NCBI RefSeq assembly: GCF_002305875.1
Contig: NZ_CP022098.1
Span: 11,470,001 to 11,534,000, forward strand
Length of the DNA stretch: 64,000 nt
DNA from: Cystobacter fuscus
Lineage (GTDB): Bacteria > Myxococcota > Myxococcia > Myxococcales > Myxococcaceae
Reading direction: 5' to 3'
In this document: positions 1 through 8,533 of the stretch, piece after piece
Layout: each line of letters opens with the position of its first letter
Numbering within the stretch: the stretch's first letter is position 1
The notes under the pieces: model-generated
Told to the model about the DNA's origin: nothing
What the model saw: only the letters and a program-made list of their open reading frames with translations
The model's database searches: none
Made by a program: the position numbers and the translations under genes

Positions 1-631
1 ACCGGGTGTAGTCCTCCAACGTCTCCGCGCGATGCGCCGCCGTATGCGCGGCCAGCACCCGGGCCCGCGCCTTCCTGCCCATCTCCTGGCGCTCCGCATC
101 CGGCACCTCCTGGAGGTAGCGCCGTGTCTCCTCCCCGGAGCGCGAGATGAGGATCTCCTCGCCCGGCCGGAAGAAGGTGTCGAGCCCCTCCCACGCATCG
201 CTGATGATGGGCACCGCGCACGCGGCTGCCTCGAACAGCCGCACACTCGGGGAGTAGCCCGCGCGCGTGAGCTTCGCCAGCGTCACCGGCGTGTCGATGT
301 CATAGAAGGCCGAGACCCCTCGAGCCGTGCGTTGCACCCAGGCGCCCACCTCCACGCCCTGGGGCACGTACGAGCCCACCACGACCAGGTCCGCCCCGCG
401 CACCGCGTCCGTGAAGCGGTCCTTCAGGTCCGCGAGGTCCGAGTACAGCTCGGTGCGCCCATAAGGAGGCCGGGGCATGTCGCGATTGGAGGCATACCAG
501 GGCACATCCCGCTCGAGGAACAGCACGTCGTGCCCGCGCCGCACCAGCTCGCGCACCAGCCCCCGGTAGGTCGTGGCGTGTCCGTTGCCCCAGCTCGACG
601 TGATGGACAGGCCGAGCATGACGATCCGCAT
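1..631 (-). CDS. CgeB-like glycosyltransferase, internally deleted, cut by window edge
   Basis: Runs off the left edge, so the C-terminus is missing. The start codon at 631 (MRIVMLGLSIT) has an upstream GGAG; an in-frame ATG at 646 is the alternative. The N-terminal half (SSWGNGHATTYRGL) and the C-terminal signature (YSPSVRLFEAAACAVPIIS, then PGEEILISRSGEE) match CgeB-type (GT-B-like) glycosyltransferases that act on cell-surface or small-molecule sugars. Family members I know have about 120-130 more residues between these two blocks. Here PVTLAKL runs directly into TRAGYSPSV near position 270, which removes most of the nucleotide-sugar domain linker. The reading frame is kept across the join. 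It is the last gene of a minus-strand run starting at 2700, with stop and start codons overlapping or a few bases apart. Probably non-functional as a transferase, or an assembly collapse. Confidence 0.7.
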   Translation of the reverse strand, partial: MRIVMLGLSITSSWGNGHATTYRGLVRELVRRGHDVLFLERDVPWYASNRDMPRPPYGRTELYSDLADLKDRFTDAVRGADLVVVGSYVPQGVEVGAWVQRTARGVSAFYDIDTPVTLAKLTRAGYSPSVRLFEAAACAVPIISDAWEGLDTFFRPGEEILISRSGEETRRYLQEVPDAERQEMGRKARARVLAAHTAAHRAETLEDYTR

Positions 632-649
632 CCGCTGCGTCTCCATGAC

Positions 650-1564
650 TCAAGCCACCCGCTCGTGAGCACCGGTGGAGGGAAGACCCAGCACCGCCTC
701 CACCTTCGAGGCGCGATGGGCATACGTGTGCTCGGACAGCACGCGCTGGAGCGCCGCCTGGCCGATGCGCCGCGCCTCGGGCCCGCTCAGCGCGCGCACG
801 TGCTCGGCGACCTCCTCGCCCGAGTGCGCCACGAGGATCTCCTTCCCGGGCTCCAGGAACAGCTCCACGCCCTTGAAGGCGTCGGTGAGGATGCAGGCTC
901 CCGCGCCCGCGGCCTCGAACACCCGCGTGGCCGGCGAGAAGCCAAAGCGGGCCATGCTGTCCCGGTTGATGTTGAGCACCGCGCGCGCCGAGCAGTTCAG
1001 CGCGTTGTGGTCCTGCGTGTAGACGTGGCCCAGGTACTTCACGTTCTCCGGCAGGGCCCGGTCTCCCCAGCCACTGCCCCCCAGCAGGAAGCGAGAGCCG
1101 GGCAGGAGGCTCGCGGCCTTCAGGAAGAAGGCCTCCACGCGCGCCTCGCGGTCCGGCAGCCGGTTGCCCAGGAAGGCCAGGTCCCCCTCGAAGCGCGCCT
1201 CCGCCGCCACCGGGTGGTGGACCTGATTGCCCGGACGCCGCAGCTCCAGCACGCGCGCCTCGAGCAGGGCGTCGAATACGCCCACGCCGCTCGCCTTCAC
1301 CACCACGTCCGCGTCCCGAGCCTCCTCCAGGCAGCGCTCGAGCGCCTCCGTCCCCTGCGCGGAATAGACGACCACGCGCGCCCAGTCTGGATCCGCCAGG
1401 TCGCGGTGCTGCTGGCGCTCGTAGGCATCCGGCTCGTAGAAGGTGACGTGGTGCCCACGCTCGTGCAGCGCGCGGACGATGCCACGGTAATAGGTGGCCG
1501 CTCCGTTCCAGTAGGCCGAGACGAGGCTCGAGCCGAAGAAGGCGATACGCGACCCCTTGCTCAT
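650..1564 (-). CDS. CgeB-like glycosyltransferase with an apparent in-frame internal deletion
   Basis: 304 residues from ATG 1564, overlapping the stop of the upstream glycosyltransferase by ATGA. N-terminal residues (IAFFGSSLVSAYWNGAATYY) and the C-terminal block (FGFSPATRVFEAAGAGACI, EPGKEILVAHSGEEVAEHV) are typical of CgeB-family glycosyltransferases, which are usually about 360-380 residues. The sequence passes abruptly from LELRRPGNQV to HHPVAAEARF near position 1215. In homologues as I remember them, roughly 60-70 residues (the FWDVDAPATL block through YNALDP) lie between these points. The reading frame is intact. This may be a shortened enzyme, a decaying gene or an assembly error. Substrate unknown. 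Confidence 0.75.
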   Translation of the reverse strand: MSKGSRIAFFGSSLVSAYWNGAATYYRGIVRALHERGHHVTFYEPDAYERQQHRDLADPDWARVVVYSAQGTEALERCLEEARDADVVVKASGVGVFDALLEARVLELRRPGNQVHHPVAAEARFEGDLAFLGNRLPDREARVEAFFLKAASLLPGSRFLLGGSGWGDRALPENVKYLGHVYTQDHNALNCSARAVLNINRDSMARFGFSPATRVFEAAGAGACILTDAFKGVELFLEPGKEILVAHSGEEVAEHVRALSGPEARRIGQAALQRVLSEHTYAHRASKVEAVLGLPSTGAHERVA

Positions 1565-2700
1565 GGGGTGATTCTTTCCCGCGCCAGCGGGTGACACAGT
1601 GAAGCGCTCAGGCCCAGGGACTGGCAGATGCGCAGAAGCTCCTCCACGCGGTGCCCACAGGTGTGGCGCGCGAACACCGTGCGCCGGCCGTGCTCCACCA
1701 GCTCGCGACGCAGCCCCTCGTCGGAGAGCAACGCGCGCAGGTGGCGCCGCATCTCCTCTCCATTGGCGGCCACGAGGAAGTCCCGGCCCGGAGTGAAGAG
1801 CCCCTCCGCGTCGGACCAGAGGGCCGACACCAGGGGAATGCCGCAGGCGAGCGCCTCGAAGGGGCGGATGGTGGGAATGCCGGGCAGCGCCTGGGTATAG
1901 GGCCGACGCGGCACGTGGACCGTCACACGCGCCTGGGCGAAGGCCTGGGGGGCGCGGTGATTGGGCAACCATCCCGCGTACTCGATGCCCGAGGCGGCGA
2001 GCGTTTCACGCGCGGCGTCCGGGTAGCGCACGCCATGCACCCGCGCCTTCAGGCCGAGCGCCTTCACCGGCTCCAGCAGGAACTCGTGCAGTTCCGCGGT
2101 GCGCTCGTCGTCGCCCCAGTTGCCCACCCAGACGAGCTCCCTCTCCGCCGCCAGGTGCGGCAGGGGGTGGAACACGCGCGTGTCCGCGGCCTCGTGCCAC
2201 GTCCAGGCGCGCGCGGCCCAGCCCTGCTCCAGGTAGATGCGCCGGATGACGTCCCCGAAGGCGAGCACGCCGTCGTAGTGGGTCAGCTCGTAGCGCGCCA
2301 GCTCCTCCCGGGCGCTCACGCTGCGGTGGTGGGTGTCATGGAAGAGCAGACGGAAGGAGCCGCCCGCCCGGCGCCGCTCACCCAGACGCCGCACCAGCTC
2401 CGGCGGGCTCCACTCATGGACGATGACGAGGTGGGCCCCGTCGAGCACGCGATCCAGCTCGAGTGAATCGGACGTGTAGCGCTCGGGACGCACGGCCGGG
2501 TAGACGCCCCGCACCTCCTCCAGCACCGCCGCTCCGCCAGGCTCGGCCAGGAGGTTGCGCAGACTCCAGGCGTCCTCGGGCTCGAGGACCCGCACCTCGT
2601 GGCCGCGCAGGGTGAGCTCCGTCACCACGCCGCGAAGGAAGTGCACGTTGCCATGGTTCCAGTCGGACAACAGGGAATGACAGAAGAGAACGATACGCAT
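1561..2700 (-). CDS. CgeB-type glycosyltransferase
   Basis: 379 residues, full length for the family. Starts MRIVLFCHSLLSDWNHGN, a GT-B-like N-terminal fold. The C-terminal half carries GIPTIRPFEALACGIPLVS followed by GRDFLVAANGEEMRRHL, the region expected to bind the nucleotide-sugar donor. It is the intact relative of the two shortened genes downstream, and translation of the next gene is coupled through an ATGA overlap. Upstream is the GT4 enzyme at 2719-3840. The locus also has epimerases and an inositol phosphate synthase remnant, so the product is likely a decorated surface sugar or glycolipid. No signal peptide or membrane segment is visible, so it is presumably cytoplasmic. Acceptor and donor cannot be read from sequence. 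Confidence 0.8.
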   Translation of the reverse strand: MRIVLFCHSLLSDWNHGNVHFLRGVVTELTLRGHEVRVLEPEDAWSLRNLLAEPGGAAVLEEVRGVYPAVRPERYTSDSLELDRVLDGAHLVIVHEWSPPELVRRLGERRRAGGSFRLLFHDTHHRSVSAREELARYELTHYDGVLAFGDVIRRIYLEQGWAARAWTWHEAADTRVFHPLPHLAAERELVWVGNWGDDERTAELHEFLLEPVKALGLKARVHGVRYPDAARETLAASGIEYAGWLPNHRAPQAFAQARVTVHVPRRPYTQALPGIPTIRPFEALACGIPLVSALWSDAEGLFTPGRDFLVAANGEEMRRHLRALLSDEGLRRELVEHGRRTVFARHTCGHRVEELLRICQSLGLSASLCHPLARERITP

Positions 2701-2718
2701 GAGCAGTCGGGAGTGCCG

Positions 2719-3840
2719 TCAGGAAGCATGAACCGCGGGGGAGACCCACGCCTCGGAAGGCCGCGCGCGCAGCGCGGCGTAGAGTTCGAGATAGGCCTCC
2801 ACCATGCGGCGGGGCGTGAAGGTGAGCGCCCGGGCACGGGCCTCGCGGGCCAGACGCTCCCGCTCGGAGGGACGGGCCATCAACTCCCGCAGCGCGCGCG
2901 CGAGCCCGTCCTCGTCGTCCGGGTGGACGAAGCACGCGGCCTCGCCCCACACCTCGCGCAGGCTGGGGATGTCCCCGAGCACCAGCGCGCACCCGGCGAG
3001 CGCGGCCTCCAGGATGGACAACCCGAAGGGCTCATAGCGCGCGGGCAACGCGTAGATGGCCGCCCTCGCCATCCACCCGGCGAGTGCCCCGGGCGCCAGG
3101 GCTCCGAGCGATTGCACGTGCGGAGCCCGGGCCCTGCCTCCGCCCCCCGGGTGCTGGACCGCCCCCGCGACGCGCACGGGAAAGGGAAGCCCCGGAGCGA
3201 CCGCGTCCAGCGCCGCCAGGTTCTTGGCCTCGTCCCACAGCCGTCCCGCCGCGAGCACGAACTCTTCCTTCGGACCGGGGGGGTAGGCCTCCGCCCGCCG
3301 CGCGTTGGGAATGACGCGCGTGAAGCGCAAGGGACCATGGAGCCGCTCGGTGGCGGCGAGCATGGCGGCGCTGGGAGCCACCACGCACGCCGCCGCGCGC
3401 AGTCCCCGCGACACCTCGCGCCGGTAGTGTGCGTATTGCTCGGGGGCCTGCTCCCCCTTCACCGCCTCCCACCAGGAGAGGACGCACGAGTGCGACACCA
3501 CCAGCGCTGGCGTCCGCCAGGGAAGCGAGCCATGACAGAAGCCATTGAGGTGGACGATGTCGGGAGCCAGCGCCGCCTCCAGCTCGAGCAGACACTGCCC
3601 GGAGGCACGCACGTCCTCCCAGGGCTCGTCCATCCACTCCAGCCGGTAATGACTCTCATGGAGGGTGAGGTTGGGCAGTTGCCGTGCCTCACGCCTCTGC
3701 GCGGCGGACACCGGTGCCCCCAGTGTCGCCAGATCCACCTGGATGCCCTCGTGCCCGAGCGCACGACACAACTCCAGGGCATACGCCCACACGCCCCCCA
3801 CCGTGTCGGCGGTCATCAACACCCGTTGGACCGTCGGCAT
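2719..3840 (-). CDS. GT4-family glycosyltransferase
   Basis: 373 residues from ATG 3840 (MPTVQRVLMTADTVGGVW), which has GGGAGG upstream; longer starts would run towards the preceding gene. The C-terminal domain shows the GT4 signature ALPARYEPFGLSILEAALAG with the E(x7)E pair used to bind the sugar-nucleotide phosphates, followed by CALVLGDIPSLREVW. The N-terminal domain has the acceptor-side motif DIVHLNGFCHGSLPW. A close paralogue lies at 6101-7234; the two share the same start (VQRVLMT) and the same C-terminal ending (YLELYAALRARP / YLELYAALSVRP), so they are probably duplicates flanking the epimerase block. Sits between the epimerase at 3857-4942 and the CgeB-type genes and is likely co-transcribed with them. 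Confidence 0.88.
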   Translation of the reverse strand: MPTVQRVLMTADTVGGVWAYALELCRALGHEGIQVDLATLGAPVSAAQRREARQLPNLTLHESHYRLEWMDEPWEDVRASGQCLLELEAALAPDIVHLNGFCHGSLPWRTPALVVSHSCVLSWWEAVKGEQAPEQYAHYRREVSRGLRAAACVVAPSAAMLAATERLHGPLRFTRVIPNARRAEAYPPGPKEEFVLAAGRLWDEAKNLAALDAVAPGLPFPVRVAGAVQHPGGGGRARAPHVQSLGALAPGALAGWMARAAIYALPARYEPFGLSILEAALAGCALVLGDIPSLREVWGEAACFVHPDDEDGLARALRELMARPSERERLAREARARALTFTPRRMVEAYLELYAALRARPSEAWVSPAVHAS

Positions 3841-3856
3841 CAGGCAACCTCCCGGC

Positions 3857-4942
3857 TCATCCCGCATGGACCGCGACCGCGGCGCTCGTCGTCGCCAGCT
3901 CTTCCAACCAACGGAGGAGCCGGGCCACCCCTTGCTCGACTCCCACCCGCGGCGCCCAGCCCGTGGCGGCCTGGAACTTGCGGGTGTCGGAGACGTAGTA
4001 GCGCTGATCCCCCGTGCGCCAGTCCTCGAAGCGGAGCTCCGGCTCCCGCCCGGTGTGTCGGAAAATCAAATCAAGCAACTCCAGCAGGCTCACGGTGCGC
4101 TCCGGGCCACCGCCGATGTTGAAGGCCTGTCCCCGGAGCTGCTCGATGTTCATCTGCGCCAGCCGCATGGCGTGCACCAGGTCCTCCACGAAGAGGATGT
4201 CGCGCACCTGCATGCCGTCCCCGTAGAGGGTGATGGGCTGGCCCGCCAGCGCCCGGAGGAGGAAGTGCGCCACCCAGCCCTGGTCCTCGGTGCCGAACTG
4301 CCGTGGGCCGTAGATGCAGCTCATCCGGAACACCGCGGTGCGCAGGCCGAAGGAGCGCCCGTAGTCGAGCACGTACTGGTCCGCCGCGCCCTTGGAGCAG
4401 CCATAGGGACTCTCGAAGTCGAGCGGGCAGCGCTCGCTCAGGCCCTGGGCGCGGATGTCCTCGTCCCGGGGCACGTAGCGGCGGCCTTCCTGGACGAACT
4501 CCATCCCCGGCAGCCCGCCGTAGACCTTGTTCGTCGAGGTGAAGAGCAGCGAGGCCGGCTCCTCCATGCTCCGCAGGGCCTCCAGGACGTTGAGCGTCCC
4601 GCGCGTGTTCACCTCGAAGTCGTGCACCGGGCCCTCGAGGCTGGTGGTCACCGCCACCTGCGCCGCGAAGTGGAACACCTCCGCGGCGCCCTGCACCGCC
4701 CGCCGCACCGCCTGCTCGTCGCGGACGTCGCCCACCGTCACGTCGAGCAGCGAGCCATGGCGCGCCTTGAGCCAATGCAGGTTGCGCTCCACGCCCGCCC
4801 GCGAGACGTTGTCGAAGATGCGCACCTGGCGGCCCTCGCGCAGGTACTGGTCCGCCACGTTGGAGCCGATGAACCCGGCACCACCGAAGATGACCACCTT
4901 CCCGCCGTGACCGTTCCGCTGTCTCAGCCGATTCTTGCTCAT
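3857..4942 (-). CDS. NAD-dependent nucleotide-sugar epimerase/dehydratase (extended SDR)
   Basis: 361 residues from ATG 4942, overlapping the stop of the preceding (broken) epimerase by ATGA. The N-terminal Rossmann motif VVIFGGAGFIGSNVADQYL binds NAD(P). The catalytic tyrosine and lysine are in ESPYGCSKGAADQYV (YxxxK). The region FRMSCIYGPRQFGTEDQGW and the closing DTRKFQAATGWAPRV are typical of CDP-paratose/CDP-tyvelose 2-epimerases and UDP-glucose 4-epimerase-like enzymes; the STNKVYG variant of the usual SSxxVYG is seen in the CDP-tyvelose epimerase group. Exact substrate uncertain. Intact, in contrast to its upstream partner. It probably feeds an activated sugar to the glycosyltransferases downstream. 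Confidence 0.85.
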   Translation of the reverse strand: MSKNRLRQRNGHGGKVVIFGGAGFIGSNVADQYLREGRQVRIFDNVSRAGVERNLHWLKARHGSLLDVTVGDVRDEQAVRRAVQGAAEVFHFAAQVAVTTSLEGPVHDFEVNTRGTLNVLEALRSMEEPASLLFTSTNKVYGGLPGMEFVQEGRRYVPRDEDIRAQGLSERCPLDFESPYGCSKGAADQYVLDYGRSFGLRTAVFRMSCIYGPRQFGTEDQGWVAHFLLRALAGQPITLYGDGMQVRDILFVEDLVHAMRLAQMNIEQLRGQAFNIGGGPERTVSLLELLDLIFRHTGREPELRFEDWRTGDQRYYVSDTRKFQAATGWAPRVGVEQGVARLLRWLEELATTSAAVAVHAG

Positions 4943-5640
4943 ACGGTCAATCCCCGAGCCTCGAGTTCCGCCTTCGCCTCGGCCACGCGATCCGTGGCCA
5001 CCGGCCCCACGATCACGAAGTCGCGCTGCTGCATCCCATCCTCGAAGATGAGCGGCGCGTTGCCGTTGAGCATCCGCGACGCGAAGATGGCGAGCACCCC
5101 GGTGTAGGGATTGGACAGCGCCCGGCGCGGGCCGTACACGTTGAAGAAGCGCAGCGCCACCGTGGTTGTAGGCGCGACCGGTGATGAGGCACAGCCGCTC
5201 CTGGTCATATTTGGACAAGGCATACACGGACGAAAGCCCCGGCGCCTTCGTCTCGGGGGTGGGCAGTGGTGAGAGCAGCACTCCGTTGTCACCGCGCAAC
5301 TCCCAATCGCCCGACTGGAGCTGCCCCAGGGTGCGCTCCGTACCGAACACGAGCCGCCCCTCCGGCGCGCGGAACAGCCCCTCGCCATGGATGCTCATGC
5401 TGGAGGCGACCACCAACCGTTCCACGGGACGAGCGATGAGTGCTTCCATCAACACCGCGGTGCCCAGGTTGTTCACCGAGGTGTAGTGCCCCACCTCGTA
5501 CATACTCTGGCCCACGCCCACGGCCGCGGCGAAGTGATAGACCACGTCCACATCCTCGAGCGCGCTCCGCACCGCATCGCGATCCCTCACGTCGCCGATG
5601 ACCAGTTCCACGTCTGGGGCGAGCCATTGCGGTCGCGCCC
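4939..5640 (-). pseudogene. Broken NAD-dependent epimerase (three lesions)
   Basis: Remnant of a second extended-SDR epimerase. The body is recognisable: ELVIGDVRDRDAVRSALEDV, VYHFAAAVGVGQSMY, ASSMSIHGEGL and the catalytic YALSKYDQERLCL. Three lesions are visible. First, the N-terminal GxxGxxG nucleotide-binding segment is absent and unrelated sequence joins at about 5640. Second, a frameshift near 5165 separates the YALSK block from VALRFFNVYGPRRALSNPYT, which continues in another frame. Third, after FEDGMQQRDFV the sequence jumps near 5010 to ATDRVAEAKAELEARGLTV, skipping the roughly 100 residues that normally follow. The true C-terminus and stop are kept and overlap the next start by ATGA. 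Not expected to give an active enzyme. Confidence 0.8.
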
Positions 5641-5663
5641 AGGCCACCGGGAAAAACACCCCA

Positions 5664-6098
5664 ATGTCAGAACACCCGAATTCCTCCCCCTGGAGGGAAG
5701 CTCGCCGTCCTGCTGCCAGGAATGGGCGCCGTGGCCAGTACATTCATCACGGGCGTCCTGCTGGCCCGCCGGGGATTGGGGCTGCCAGTGGGCGCACTCA
5801 CGCAGATGGGAGGTCTGCGCGTGGGCGGTGAACGGGTCCGCCTGAGCCAATATCTGCCCATTGGCCCGAAAGGAGTTCACCAAGCGCGGCGTGCTCAAGG
5901 AGCGCCTCCAGACGGGCGACCACCCGGAACTCTACGCAGACCTCGTCCACAAGGTGCGCATCGAGTACTACCCGCCGCGGGGCGACGCCAAGGAAGGCTG
6001 GGACAACATCGATCTCTTCGGCTGGCTGGGCTACCCCATGCAGATGAAGATCGACTTCCTGTGCCGTGACTCCATCCTCGCGGCGCCCATCGTGTTCG
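5664..6098 (+). pseudogene. Remnant of myo-inositol-1-phosphate synthase
   Basis: Two separated pieces of an inositol-3-phosphate synthase. The first, about 5695-5850, reads GKLAVLLPGMGAVASTFITG and LPVGALTQMG, the N-terminal NAD-binding start. The second, from about 5864, is in a different frame and reads EFTKRGVLKERLQTGDHPEL, YYPPRGDAKEGWDNIDLFGW and YPMQMKIDFLCRDSILAAPI, which is close to the C-terminus. The central 250 or so residues, including most of the catalytic domain, are missing. The last residues are replaced where the gene meets the end of the convergent glycosyltransferase at 6101. A likely original start is ATG 5664 (MSEHPNSS), now out of frame. The intact enzyme would convert glucose-6-phosphate to inositol phosphate. 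Confidence 0.8.
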
Positions 6099-6100
6099 CG

Positions 6101-7234
6101 TCAGCCCGCGCGCAGCAGCCGCGCCCAGGGGTCCAGGGGCCGCACGCTCAGCGCGGCGTAGAGTTCCAGGTACGCCTCGGCCATGCGACGGGGCGAGAAG
6201 GTGAGCGCCCGGGTACGGGCCCGGTGGGCCCGGCACTCGCGCTCGGTGGGGTGGGTCATCAACCAGCGCAGGGCCTGCGCGAGACCCCCCACGTCATCCG
6301 GATGGACGAAGAGCGCGGCGTCTCCCCACACCTCGCGCAGGCTCGGAAGGTCTCCGAGTACCAGCGCGCACCCGGCGAGCGCGGCCTCCAGCACGGACAA
6401 CCCGAAGGGCTCGTAGCGCGCGGGCAGCGCGAACACGGCCGCCCGGGACATCCACCCGGCGAGCGCCCCCTCCGACAGCACCCCCAGCGACTCCGCCTGC
6501 ACGGTGCGAGGCGCCTGCCCCGCGATGCGCACCGGCACGGAGAGTCGCGGAGCAATGGCCTCCAGCGCCGCCAGGTTCTTGGTGTCGTCCCACACCCGGC
6601 ACGACGAGAACACGAAGGGCTCCTTCGCATCCGGGAGGAAGGCCTCCGCGCGCCGCGCGGGGGGGATGACGCGCGTGGAGCGGAAGGGGCCATGGTGCCG
6701 CTCGACCGAAGCGAGCATGGCCGAGGTGGGCGCCACCACGCACCCCGCCGCGCGCAGGCCCCGCGTCGTCTCCCTCCAGTCGTGCGAAGAGCACTCGGGC
6801 GAATGCGCTCCCGGAAGGGCCTCGCCCCACGACAGGGGACACGCGCGCGCCACCACCAGCGTCGGTGCCTTCCAGGCCAGCTCCCCATGGCTGGCGACAT
6901 GGAGGTGGACGATGTCGGGGGCCCGTTGCTCCTCCAGCTCCAGCAACCACGCCTCCCACGCCTCCGCCCCGCGGGGGCTCTCGTGGAGGACGAGGCCGGG
7001 CACGTCCCGCGCCTCCATCTCCCGGGCGGTGGACAGGGGCCCTCCCAGCAGCGCCAGGTCCACCCGCACGCCCCGGGCCGCCAGCGCCCGGCACAGCTCC
7101 AGCGAGTCCGTCCACACACCGCTCACCGCGTCCGTGGTCATCAACACCCGCTGGACCGGCGATGTCATGGAGCCCCGAGGCTGCCCCCTCATGGGACTCG
7201 GGGGTCCGCCAGGCTCCGGGATCCGACGCGGCAT
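6101..7234 (-). CDS. GT4-family glycosyltransferase (paralogue of 2719-3840)
   Basis: 377 residues from ATG 7234, chosen because GGGAGGG lies five bases upstream; internal ATGs at 7192 and 7168 (MTSPVQRVLMT) are alternatives and align better with the paralogue's start. The donor-binding motif ALPARYEPFGLSVLEAALAG with its E(x7)E pair is intact, as is DLPSLREVWGDAALFVHPDD. The middle is more diverged than in the paralogue. It is transcribed towards, and ends three bases from, the inositol-phosphate-synthase remnant. Similar gene order on both sides of the epimerase block suggests an ancient duplication of the glycosyltransferase. Confidence 0.85.
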   Translation of the reverse strand: MPRRIPEPGGPPSPMRGQPRGSMTSPVQRVLMTTDAVSGVWTDSLELCRALAARGVRVDLALLGGPLSTAREMEARDVPGLVLHESPRGAEAWEAWLLELEEQRAPDIVHLHVASHGELAWKAPTLVVARACPLSWGEALPGAHSPECSSHDWRETTRGLRAAGCVVAPTSAMLASVERHHGPFRSTRVIPPARRAEAFLPDAKEPFVFSSCRVWDDTKNLAALEAIAPRLSVPVRIAGQAPRTVQAESLGVLSEGALAGWMSRAAVFALPARYEPFGLSVLEAALAGCALVLGDLPSLREVWGDAALFVHPDDVGGLAQALRWLMTHPTERECRAHRARTRALTFSPRRMAEAYLELYAALSVRPLDPWARLLRAG

Positions 7235-7381
7235 GGTGCCCTCCCATCGGACACGCGCCCCCACCCCCGCGCGGCCCGGGTTCAAGATTCAGGAGCCGAT
7301 CACGGGGTGAGGGCTCCAGTACCTCGAGAAAACTGTAACCACCTCGATTCCCAGTGTGATCTGGAATCAGCGTCTTTCCCT

Positions 7382-7397
7382 ATGTTCCGGGGAACAT
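7382..7397. promoter_or_regulatory. Inverted repeat ATGTTCC-GG-GGAACAT
   Basis: Perfect 7-base arms around GG in the 256-base gap between the glycosyltransferase start (7234) and the end of the GST gene (7491). It is about 150 bases upstream of the glycosyltransferase start, so it could be an operator for it. No convincing -35/-10 pair is visible. Nothing else is seen in this gap. Confidence 0.3.
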
Positions 7398-7490
7398 CTG
7401 CCGATGGATGTCAGTGCCATGGCCTTCCGGGGTAGCAAGGCCCGGAGATGTCGGGAGGAGGACAGACGGACACCCCGCCGCGGCGGGTGG

Positions 7491-8429
7491 CTACTGCGCC
7501 GCGCGCACCTGGAAGCCAATGCGCGGGAAGTGGACGAGCAGCTCGCCGGCGCGCGCGTCGGTGCGACGGATGGCGAGCTCGTTCGGACGGGACAGCACGA
7601 ACTCGCCTTCCACCGGATCCTTGCCGTAGTCCGTGGCCGACACCTTCACGCGCGCGCCCTTCGCCAGCCCCTGCTGCTCCACGAAGGGCTCGTCGGCGAG
7701 GGGCTCGGGCCGGCCGCGCGCGGCGATCGCGATGGCCTCCGTGCTCGACAGTTGCTCGGGCGCGCCCTGGCCGAACGTCTGGAAGCGGTCGATGAAGCTC
7801 TTCACGTGCGGGGACTCGTCGAGGATGCCCGAGACCGCCTTCACCTGCTGGACGAACCAGAGGCAGTGGTAGACGGAGAAGTCGGCGAGGCTCGGGGCCT
7901 GGCCGAACAGCCACGGCCGGCCATCCGCCAGCCGCGCATCGAGCTGCTGGAGGTACAGGCGCAGCGCCCCCGTGGCCTCCTGGGGATTCATGCCCGGCGA
8001 GCTGGCACCAGCGCTCAGGGCGGCGCGATCGGCCAGGAAGGCCTTGATGTGCTCCGGAGGCAGGTGGCCGAAGAGGCTCTGCACGCCCGTGGGCTGGAAG
8101 ATGTGGCCCACGGCGGCCCCGAACAGCGAGGAGTCCGCCCACTGCGCCACGATGCGCGTCAGCCCCGCCGACTCGGGCGGGTGGAGCGTGGGCGTGGGCG
8201 CGAGCCGCTCCAGCACGTCCGCGATGAGCGCCGAGTCGCAGTAGATGTCCGAGCCGATCTGCAGGAAGGGCGTCTTGCGGTAGCCGCCCGTGAGCGCCAC
8301 CACGTCGGGCTTGGGCATGATGACGGGGATGACCACCGAGATCCAGCGCAGCCCCTTGAAGCCGAGGATGGCGCGGATCTTCTCGGAGAAGGGCGAGCTC
8401 GGATAGTGGTGGAGGATGAGCTGGGACAC
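7491..8429 (-). CDS. Glutathione S-transferase family protein
   Basis: 312 residues. GTG start at 8429 with AGGAG upstream. The N-terminal thioredoxin-like domain begins LILHHYPSSPFSEKIRAILG, with the SxPFSxK active-site region and the later TPFLQIGSDIYCDSALIADV that binds the glutathione gamma-glutamyl group. An all-helical C-terminal domain follows (RPWLFGQAPSLADFSVYHCL, the N-capping ADF motif). The last 80 or so residues (PVEGEFVLSRPNELAIRRTD) form an extra beta-rich tail seen in a subset of large GST-like proteins. Cytoplasmic. Divergent from the MFS pump at 8534 with a 104-base gap, so the two may share control, for example in detoxification. Substrate unknown. Confidence 0.85.
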   Translation of the reverse strand: MSQLILHHYPSSPFSEKIRAILGFKGLRWISVVIPVIMPKPDVVALTGGYRKTPFLQIGSDIYCDSALIADVLERLAPTPTLHPPESAGLTRIVAQWADSSLFGAAVGHIFQPTGVQSLFGHLPPEHIKAFLADRAALSAGASSPGMNPQEATGALRLYLQQLDARLADGRPWLFGQAPSLADFSVYHCLWFVQQVKAVSGILDESPHVKSFIDRFQTFGQGAPEQLSSTEAIAIAARGRPEPLADEPFVEQQGLAKGARVKVSATDYGKDPVEGEFVLSRPNELAIRRTDARAGELLVHFPRIGFQVRAAQ

Positions 8430-8533
8430 GCGGACTCCTGTCGATGGGGGGAGCGGCCATCTGAGCGAGCGGACGCAAGCCCGTCAACACGGTGGGCGTG
8501 ACAGGTCCGAGGGCTGGGAGCATAAGGACAGTC

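Noticed and set aside
32-1594. 520-codon plus-strand open frame over the first two glycosyltransferases
   Set aside because: Antisense to conserved glycosyltransferase motifs; no coding signal of its own.
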